From: a virus
IMG/VR virus record: IMGVR_UViG_3300044998_000411
Location: 1 to 44,758 of that record
Direction: 5' to 3' (one strand)
Length of the DNA: 44,758 nucleotides
Shown here piece by piece: positions 39,341-44,758 of the stretch. How positions within the stretch are numbered: the stretch's first letter is position 1; each line of letters starts with the position of its first letter. A program made the position numbers and the translations under genes. Under the pieces are notes generated by a model, which did no database searches, was not told where the DNA came from, and saw only the letters and a program-made list of their open reading frames with translations.

Positions 39341-41005
39341 TCAGCTTTGCGCCAACATAACCTGCAGCGCATTTACACCGCCCCCTACATCTGTCTCAGA
39401 AAGTTGTTGCGCTGCGCCGGCAGCTTGATTTATTTGTTCCAAAGCCTGTGCTGCTGCTTGTGCTTCAGCCGCAGCCTGTTCTTCGGCTTGAATTTGCTCC
39501 GGCGACTTCATATTCCGTGCTTCAACTCCAATGTCAATACCATAGTTGCGGATCAGTGCGTTCCAATCAGGAACCTTCCCGACTTCCGGAGCGACTTGGA
39601 GAAGATTACCGATAAGCTGAAGCCACCGTTCTGTTGGTGCCGCGGACACAGCGCGTTGAGCAGTAGACAAAATACTAACGTATTCTATATCAACAGGAGT
39701 TCCCGCTTCCAATTCAACGGGCGGTTCAGGCAACAAGCCACGCCGATCCATGATGGAATAGACTCGATTGATTGCGGGAGACAAAGCTTCTTTCTCAAAA
39801 CGATCCAGAACACTGCCGAGAAGCACCAGTTTCTCTTCACGCCGAGCGTCAATTTCAGTTGCGCTACGAACAGTGTCGAGTTGAGAAATCATCCGAAACA
39901 AATCGTTATGTAGAGTTTCTCTAATACGAGTTTGAATTTCCCGAATGTCCTCCACCATTTCTTGTAGTGGTGGTTGGATTTGATAAAGTGGCTTTGCTCC
40001 GACATTATTTTGTCCGCTCACATAAGTAATGCCGTTAGGAAGTAGTGCCATAGGGCGATGCTGAAGTTGAACATCTGCTACAATTGGAGGGTTTACAACT
40101 TTGTCAATACCTTGCGCTTTTCGCTTAGTTTCAAGTTGTAGCTGGATTACATCAGCCAACGCATCCATTGCCGGACTGGTTCCGTAAGCATCGTTTGCTG
40201 TGACTTCCCAACGAGGAAAAATGCCAGGCAATTCGTTGAAACCTCGACGAGCCAACACTTTGCCTTTTGCTACTTCCGAAGTTTCCCAATACGTTTCCAT
40301 ATAAGCGAAAGACTGGGAAATGCCACTATCGGGCCGGTTAGGCTCGATCAGATGTGTGATTTTATGTAGCTTAAGAGCATTAGCCCCGCCACCTTTTGCC
40401 GCCGCTGCAATTATGTCACTGCAGTTTTCGGCACCAAACCTTTGCACAAGTTGCTTGGCGCTGTTTTGAAATTCGCGCGCAAAGGTATCGACAGTTAAGC
40501 GATAAGACTGACCAAAATAAAATTCACCCAGTGCGGGGTTATAGCAGTGAATGACGTTCTCGTCATCTTCGTAGATCAAAGAAGCTGCGCTTCCAAAAGT
40601 GCAGAGATCGAGGTAAAGCGTAGCCATACTACTGTAGAAGTTACTTTCCGCCATTACAGAAAGCATTCGGCGCGCAACTTCTTCCTGCCAGCGCGCCACT
40701 TCATTTGATGCCTGCTGATAACCAGAAACTTTTAGCTTGAACCAAGGCCGAGATGGACTGGTAATGCCGTTCATCATGCCGGAGGCAAGAGTGCGAACAG
40801 CCAGCGTTCCTGTGCTGTCTAAGATATGCGGATTTTTGGCATTCTGAGCGCGCCGGTTCTCGTCCCCGCTTTCCAGCCAGACGTAACGTTTAGGGAGGAA
40901 ATAGTCTGCAACCTCCCGCCACAAATGCCAGAAAGGAGCGCGCGAAAGCTTAAGCTCCGCGAGCACTTCTTGCAGCCTTCGACCTTCCTCAAAAGAGATG
41001 TTCAT
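39341..41005 (-). CDS. Portal (head-tail connector) protein (554 aa)
   Basis: The start at 41005 follows the small upstream gene. EVADYFLPKRYVWLESGDEN, LASGMMNGITSPSRPWFKL and LYLDLCTFGSAASLIYEDD are marks of the podovirus head-tail connector family (T7 gp8-like). The C-terminus is Ala/Gln-rich, as in portal barrels. It forms the 12-fold ring where DNA enters and leaves the head. Confidence 0.88.
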   Translation of the reverse strand: MNISFEEGRRLQEVLAELKLSRAPFWHLWREVADYFLPKRYVWLESGDENRRAQNAKNPHILDSTGTLAVRTLASGMMNGITSPSRPWFKLKVSGYQQASNEVARWQEEVARRMLSVMAESNFYSSMATLYLDLCTFGSAASLIYEDDENVIHCYNPALGEFYFGQSYRLTVDTFAREFQNSAKQLVQRFGAENCSDIIAAAAKGGGANALKLHKITHLIEPNRPDSGISQSFAYMETYWETSEVAKGKVLARRGFNELPGIFPRWEVTANDAYGTSPAMDALADVIQLQLETKRKAQGIDKVVNPPIVADVQLQHRPMALLPNGITYVSGQNNVGAKPLYQIQPPLQEMVEDIREIQTRIRETLHNDLFRMISQLDTVRSATEIDARREEKLVLLGSVLDRFEKEALSPAINRVYSIMDRRGLLPEPPVELEAGTPVDIEYVSILSTAQRAVSAAPTERWLQLIGNLLQVAPEVGKVPDWNALIRNYGIDIGVEARNMKSPEQIQAEEQAAAEAQAAAQALEQINQAAGAAQQLSETDVGGGVNALQVMLAQS

Positions 41006-41006
41006 A

Positions 41007-41195
41007 TTAACCGCCGATTAAAGAAGTGCGCTGGGTTTCAGGCTTTCGTTTCAATCCCTGCCCGCTTGTAGTGATAAAAGAGCTTGGACCGCGCATAGGC
41101 TCTTGATTTTCCAACCCAGCTGAAGCCTGAATAGGAGAAACTGCCGCGTTAGCTGGCGGTGGAGCAGCGGGGATTTTAGGACGCATAAAGGACAT
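41007..41195 (-). CDS. Small Pro-rich protein upstream of portal (62 aa)
   Basis: ATG at 41195 has TAGGAG 8 bases upstream. The product is Pro/Ala-rich and disordered (RPKIPAAPPPANAAVSPIQA) with a basic end. Short Pro-rich proteins commonly lie between terminase and portal genes in such phages, from recall. The role is unknown; it may be a head-assembly or packaging accessory. Confidence 0.65.
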   Translation of the reverse strand: MSFMRPKIPAAPPPANAAVSPIQASAGLENQEPMRGPSSFITTSGQGLKRKPETQRTSLIGG

Positions 41196-41204
41196 TGCAA
41201 ACTC

Positions 41205-42710
41205 CTAAAGATAAATATTTTCACGGGCAAAAGGGTTATAGTCTGGTGCGACTACAGGCTTCTGCGCTTTAAAAGCTTCAGATGCTGTGGAGAATTGAAA
41301 CTCGTAAGACGGGTAGGCGAATGTGCAAGCAAGTGCGTCAGCAGCATTTGGCGAAGCTACACCACGCCGTCGCATCTCTTTTTTGCTCTCAAGTTGAATA
41401 GCTTCTTTCGCATTCAGGCCGTAAGTCGGGCCGGCTAACTCATCGACAAGAGTAATGTCATCGCCTGTGCTGATATTTGGAATTGCGCCAATCGGAAGCC
41501 AGTCACGAACCGCGCCCCAAATTTCAGCGCGTTTATTTGCGTAGCGAGTGCTCTCGCCGTAGAAATAATCAGGCTTGCTGCCAAAATCTACACCGATGAC
41601 AGGGATGCGAAGTTGCCGGAGGCGGTCTACCACACCACCTCCGACACCTCCCTCATCCACCATGCACACGGTGGCCCCATGACGAAGGAAGGCTGCAGCC
41701 ACTTTACCTGCCAACGTCATAGTATCGAGCCCGTAAAAAATTTCAATTGGGCGGCTCAAAGCATCGCGACCTTGACGAGGATAAATAACGCTAGGATCGT
41801 CACCAAAGCGTCCGACGTCTACGCCAAGAATAACTGGCCCGCCTTGTGGAACAATTGGACGCTCAACAGCTTCAGCCGCCAGATTAAAGCTAATAAAGCT
41901 TTCAGCATCAACGCGAGGAAAGATGCCGCGCACGCGAATACGGACAAAATCGCTGTCCTCCCCGTAGTCATCTACCCAACGCTGAAGTTGCTTTTTATTG
42001 CTAATGGGAACTGTCCGGCTGTCAATCGCAGCAGCTTGCCAGCGATGTGCAAATTTGCCGCCGGGAAAACAATCGCGGAAGCGTCCGGTGTTTCGAGTTG
42101 GGTTGCCAAAAACTGCCCAAATGATTTGAGTATTTCGGTCAGTTAATGCGCCTTCCGTCACTTCCCAAATTGTGTCGGGAATAGCAGAACCTTCATCGAA
42201 AATGACAAGAATGCGTTTACCTTGGTTGTGCAAACCAGCGAACGCCTCGGTATTTTTTTCGCTCCAAGGAACCATGTCGATCCGCCAAGTTTTCTCGTGG
42301 TCAGGATCAACAGAAAATAGTGCGGTGGCAGTTAGCTTGAACAAATCGCGCCCAATGAATAGGCGATACCACTTAGCGACCTCGGCCCAGGTTTTTGTTT
42401 TCAACTGGTTTTCTGTGTTGGCAGTAACCACTCCTTTTGTATCTTCATAGGTGCTAATGGCCCACAAAATAATCCAGGCTACCAACGCGGACTTACCAAT
42501 ACCGTGGCCTGATGTGCGAGCGATAAGAATTGCCTCGTCAATGGTTGTAAGGCCAGCAGATAAGTCTTTCAAAACTTCAATTTGCCAGTCTAGCGGCCCA
42601 TCGTGGTCAGCTAGTTCGCTGGGCTCGCCCCAAGGAAAGCTAAAAAGCACGAAACCGTAGGCGTCGTTACTAAACTCTGCTAGTTGTTCTATAAGGTTAA
42701 TTTCAGTCAT
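41205..42710 (-). CDS. terL: Terminase large subunit (501 aa)
   Basis: ATG at 42710 (MTEINLIEQL) overlaps the small-subunit gene's end by 8 bases; an upstream TTG would add 12 residues. Walker A is RTSGHGIGKS (65-74) and Walker B is ILVIFDE (167-173). The nuclease half has Asp298 (LGVDVG), Asp352 (MVDEGG) and Asp458 (NAADAL), the expected RuvC-like triad. It packages DNA into the head and cuts concatemers. The terminase type does not by itself show whether the ends are fixed repeats or permuted. Confidence 0.9.
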   Translation of the reverse strand: MTEINLIEQLAEFSNDAYGFVLFSFPWGEPSELADHDGPLDWQIEVLKDLSAGLTTIDEAILIARTSGHGIGKSALVAWIILWAISTYEDTKGVVTANTENQLKTKTWAEVAKWYRLFIGRDLFKLTATALFSVDPDHEKTWRIDMVPWSEKNTEAFAGLHNQGKRILVIFDEGSAIPDTIWEVTEGALTDRNTQIIWAVFGNPTRNTGRFRDCFPGGKFAHRWQAAAIDSRTVPISNKKQLQRWVDDYGEDSDFVRIRVRGIFPRVDAESFISFNLAAEAVERPIVPQGGPVILGVDVGRFGDDPSVIYPRQGRDALSRPIEIFYGLDTMTLAGKVAAAFLRHGATVCMVDEGGVGGGVVDRLRQLRIPVIGVDFGSKPDYFYGESTRYANKRAEIWGAVRDWLPIGAIPNISTGDDITLVDELAGPTYGLNAKEAIQLESKKEMRRRGVASPNAADALACTFAYPSYEFQFSTASEAFKAQKPVVAPDYNPFARENIYL

Positions 42711-43284
42711 GTTCAATGATCGCCTGTGATGCTTGGCGCTGAGCAAGACGAACCCGCGCTTGTTCTAGTCTCGAGGCAATCCCGACATTAACGTTTACAT
42801 TCTGGCTAGTTTGTGGACCGTAACCAGTCCGGTCCGCGCCTAGCTTCGTAATTTCAAGCAATTGCCCAATGCTAATCGACTTTTCTTCCGACTGCATATC
42901 CTCCTCAAGTCTTGCATGAAGTTCTTCAGCCGCATCGCGAGAAAGTCCAGCCAAACGCTCATGCATATCCCTATAGACTCGATTTGTGTTTTCACGATAG
43001 AGGGCAAGCAGTTCTTTAAACGCTGGATCAGATTTTAAAACACTAACCCGGCTAATCACGTAACCGCAAGCAAGTGCCGCGTCACCATCGCTCATGCCGG
43101 AAGCGAGGCAACGAGCTAGTGCGTGGTGTCGATCTCCGAGCCTTTTAAGCGGCGGCGGCCGACTACCTTTTTCGGCGGCAAGAAGTTCCATATCGGAAGC
43201 TTCTAATTGCCGCACTTCCGCCGCAACAATCCGGCGCCCGGCTCGTCCAACAGTCCGGAATGGTATGTCAAGGGGCTGGCTCAT
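42703..43284 (-). CDS. terS: Terminase small subunit-like protein (193 aa)
   Basis: Residues about 48-90 form an HTH-like region (DRHHALARCLASGMSDGDAA, then CGYVISRV) typical of small terminases that recognise packaging DNA. A charged helical middle and a C-terminal tail follow. The ATG at 43284 has no ribosome site, and the candidate promoter's -10 lies only 6 bases before it, so the mRNA may be leaderless. The gene heads the whole leftward late operon. Confidence 0.72.
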   Translation of the reverse strand: MSQPLDIPFRTVGRAGRRIVAAEVRQLEASDMELLAAEKGSRPPPLKRLGDRHHALARCLASGMSDGDAALACGYVISRVSVLKSDPAFKELLALYRENTNRVYRDMHERLAGLSRDAAEELHARLEEDMQSEEKSISIGQLLEITKLGADRTGYGPQTSQNVNVNVGIASRLEQARVRLAQRQASQAIIEHD

Positions 43285-43290
43285 GCGCCA

Positions 43291-43319
43291 ACTATATCAC
43301 GACCTACAGGGGTTGGCAA
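43291..43319 (-). promoter_or_regulatory. Candidate late promoter for the leftward operon
   Basis: On the minus strand TTGCCA (43319-43314) is followed after 17 bases by TATAGT (43296-43291), 5/6 matches each to sigma70 consensus. Transcription would start about at 43284-43285, on or next to the terS ATG. It would serve all head, tail and lysis genes. Confidence 0.6.
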
Positions 43320-43490
43320 TAGTGGGTATCGGAGCCATATAGGTGCTCAGCCACAAAATTTGGTGGGGTGTAAGTATAGGCCGGGCCCCCTCCCCTCCGC
43401 CAAAATACCCCTAGGGCCTCACGTCAATTTCGCGCATCCGTTCATGCAGCTCGGCTGAAATATGAACAAAAAATTTTTCTTTTCGATGGG

Positions 43491-43520
43491 TTGACATTGC
43501 GGGCGAGTTGTGGGAATAAA
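43491..43520 (+). promoter_or_regulatory. Candidate promoter for the 43567 gene
   Basis: TTGACA (43491-43496), an 18-base spacer and AATAAA (43515-43520, 4/6 match) point rightward, 46 bases before ATG 43567. A clear ribosome site TTAGGAG follows. The gene may be the first transcribed in a circularised or permuted genome. Confidence 0.5.
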
Positions 43521-43566
43521 AATGCATCCGGCGCAATGGTGCGGCGGACTACATTAGGAGTCTAAT

Positions 43567-44082
43567 ATGTCGATTACCATCAACCTTCCCGCCTCGCAGA
43601 CAGTCTATAAGGGACCGCGCGACAAGTCATGGGCTGCCTCGGTTACGATTGACGTGACCAAGCTTTCCGCGGATATCGTCGCCCATCTCGCGATGCATGG
43701 CCTTAAGCAAAAGCTCGCTGACGCCGCGAGCCAATACAAAACGCTCGACGAGGCTCAGGCCGCCATGGACAAGGCGGCGGACGCTCTGCTCGCCGGGCAA
43801 TGGACACACCGAACTTCGGGTGGTGCGGGTCTGACCGAACGCGACAAGGTCGCGCGCATCATCGTGGGCGAATGGTTCCGCTCCATTTTCGCCAAGAACA
43901 ATCCGAAGCACGCCAAGGTCAAGGCATACAAGGAGGCGGATGCGGCGGGCCGCGCGGCAATCCTCGATGAAATCTTCGCGGACAACGAGGACATCTTTGC
44001 GGACGAGGTGGAAGCGGAAATGGCCGCGCGCAAGGCCAAGGCTGAAAAGCTCGGCGCGGTCAAGGTCACAATCAAGGCTTGA
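43567..44082 (+). CDS. Conserved phage hypothetical protein (171 aa)
   Basis: AGGAG lies 7 bases before ATG 43567. The product starts with beta-like MSITINLPASQTVYKG, then helical and charged; a region MHGLKQKLADAASQYKTLDE, then AMDKAADALLAGQW, resembles a phage family that I recall without a function. The C-terminus is Lys/Ala/Glu-rich. The gene is GC-rich, as the first early genes are, and lies close to the genome end in its own transcription unit. Confidence 0.72.
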   Translation: MSITINLPASQTVYKGPRDKSWAASVTIDVTKLSADIVAHLAMHGLKQKLADAASQYKTLDEAQAAMDKAADALLAGQWTHRTSGGAGLTERDKVARIIVGEWFRSIFAKNNPKHAKVKAYKEADAAGRAAILDEIFADNEDIFADEVEAEMAARKAKAEKLGAVKVTIKA

Positions 44083-44150
44083 TTGCAACACTGGCGGCAC
44101 GGGACGACTCGTGCCGCCTATGATGCAATCATGTATCTGGGAGTCCGGTT

Positions 44151-44306
44151 ATGTATATTGTCTGTGTTGTGCGCCAATCATCCATTATCGCCGCTTATGG
44201 TCCATGGGCTAACAAGGACACTGCCCGCGAGTTTTGTGATTGCTACTTGAATCACGAGTCCAATGTGCAAATAGTTCCCAATTACGGGACTATCACAAAC
44301 GAATAA
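44151..44306 (+). CDS. Small hypothetical protein (51 aa)
   Basis: ATG at 44151 has GGGAG about 8 bases upstream. The product MYIVCVVRQSSIIAAYGPWA, then DTAREFCDCYLNHE, is a small alpha/beta protein with several Cys. It ends at TAA 44304-44306, 28 bases before the terminator. No family was recognised. Confidence 0.65.
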   Translation: MYIVCVVRQSSIIAAYGPWANKDTAREFCDCYLNHESNVQIVPNYGTITNE

Positions 44307-44333
44307 GCCCCGCGCGAGCCGCAAGCTATATCC

Positions 44334-44370
44334 CGCCCCCCGATGACCTAGCGTTATCGGGGGGCGTTTT
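44334..44370 (+). terminator. Rho-independent terminator before the terminal repeat
   Basis: A perfect 11-bp, C/G-rich stem (44334-44344 with 44356-44366) with an 11-base loop is followed by TTTT. It ends the 43567-44306 unit and separates it from the early promoter across the genome junction. Confidence 0.85.
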
Positions 44371-44440
44371 CATGCCCGTAGGATTGCATCGCGCCCGCGC
44401 CATGCCGTATCCAAGCTCGATGCCGCAGCCCGTTATGCGC

Positions 44441-44460
44441 CGTCCGCCCGCGTCCGCCCG
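44441..44460. repeat. Two tandem CG-rich 10-mers before the terminal repeat
   Basis: CGTCCGCCCG occurs twice in a row, followed by a similar CG-rich decamer. Its reverse strand contains GCGGAC, the core of the iterons at 225-254, so the same hexamer flanks the repeat in opposite orientation. The rest of 44371-44523 holds no gene that I can support. Confidence 0.6.
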
Positions 44461-44523
44461 CGCCCGCGCCGGTTATCGCCTCGCATGACTGGGGGGCCGT
44501 GCTTTCCGCAATCGAGGGATATG

Positions 44524-44758
44524 GTTCCGGCATGGTGTGCCACGTATGGCTCTAAACTCTAGCAAGGCTATGTCCTTCCGCAGTTTTTTGCGCTTTGTTC
44601 TTTTCCCAGTTTTTTCCCTTTCTTCTTTTCTAAGAGTTTTTTTTTTTTTTAGAAAAACGGGTATGGCTCCCATCCATACCAAACAACAACACTAGCCCCC
44701 CAATTTTCCAAAAACGGGCACCCCTAGTCACGCAACGCGGTAACGAATGCGGACCAAT
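44524..44758. repeat. Right copy of terminal direct repeat
   Basis: These 235 bases repeat 1-237, differing only by two fewer T in the T tract as far as read. The stretch just before (from about 44515) continues the hairpin element (GGATATGGTTCC), which the left copy lacks because the window starts inside it. Confidence 0.95.

Overview
The window is one complete or near-complete tailed-phage genome of the T7-like podovirus type, written as a linear sequence whose last 235 bases repeat its first 237. Removing the repeat leaves about 44.5 kb. No integrase, repressor, tRNA, rRNA, CRISPR array or single-subunit RNA polymerase was seen, so the phage looks lytic and probably uses host RNA polymerase throughout. 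TTGACA/TTGCCA-type promoter candidates agree with that. The host cannot be read directly. The mix of gene families (DUF6948-like protein with a Gly/Ser/Tyr-rich neighbour, ParB-methyltransferase fusion, Bbp16/17/19-type head genes, T7-type tail tube and core proteins) suggests a proteobacterial, perhaps alphaproteobacterial, host; this is inference.

Region 1-378 is non-coding. It holds the terminal repeat, a long T tract, hairpins, 10-bp iterons and a candidate early promoter. Region 379-3422 is a dense, GC-richer run of very small rightward genes, many joined by ATGA or TAATG overlaps. Among them are a hexapeptide beta-helix protein, a DUF6948-like protein, a Gly/Ser/Tyr-rich peptide, two or more one-helix membrane peptides, an R67/DfrB-like protein without the usual catalytic residues, and a small Cys-pair protein.

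Region 3422-8723 carries a protein matching only the C-terminal domain of IS110-type transposases, four 36-37-bp imperfect tandem repeats, five unknown small genes, a C5-methyltransferase-like gene interrupted by a TGA, and a UvrD-like helicase with a 285-residue intein. Region 8732-18846 is the replication and recombination block: conserved unknown proteins, a PD-(D/E)XK nuclease with a Cys cluster, a Sak4-like ATPase, a probable ssDNA-binding partner, the ParB-methyltransferase fusion, a uracil-DNA-glycosylase-like/3'-5' exonuclease fusion, a HhH protein, a DUF1937-like protein, a family A polymerase domain on its own ORF, and an AAA+ ATPase resembling primase-helicases.

From 43284 back to 18849 every gene reads leftward: terminase small and large subunits, portal, Bbp19-like protein, scaffold, major capsid, Bbp16-like cement, tail tubes A and B, four internal virion proteins (one with a lytic transglycosylase domain), tail fibre genes, and the lysis cassette (membrane protein, endolysin, holin candidate, overlapping spanins). 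The two long operons converge with a 2-bp gap at 18847-18848. A short GC-rich rightward segment (43567-44370, two genes and a terminator) leads into the terminal repeat.

The most interesting points are the TGA in place of a conserved Trp in the methyltransferase, the DfrB-like early protein with a substituted active site, the transposase-derived protein followed by iterons, the polymerase split across two ORFs, the helicase intein, a hairpin-plus-tail element present at three loci, and a late promoter whose predicted start coincides with the terminase small-subunit start codon.
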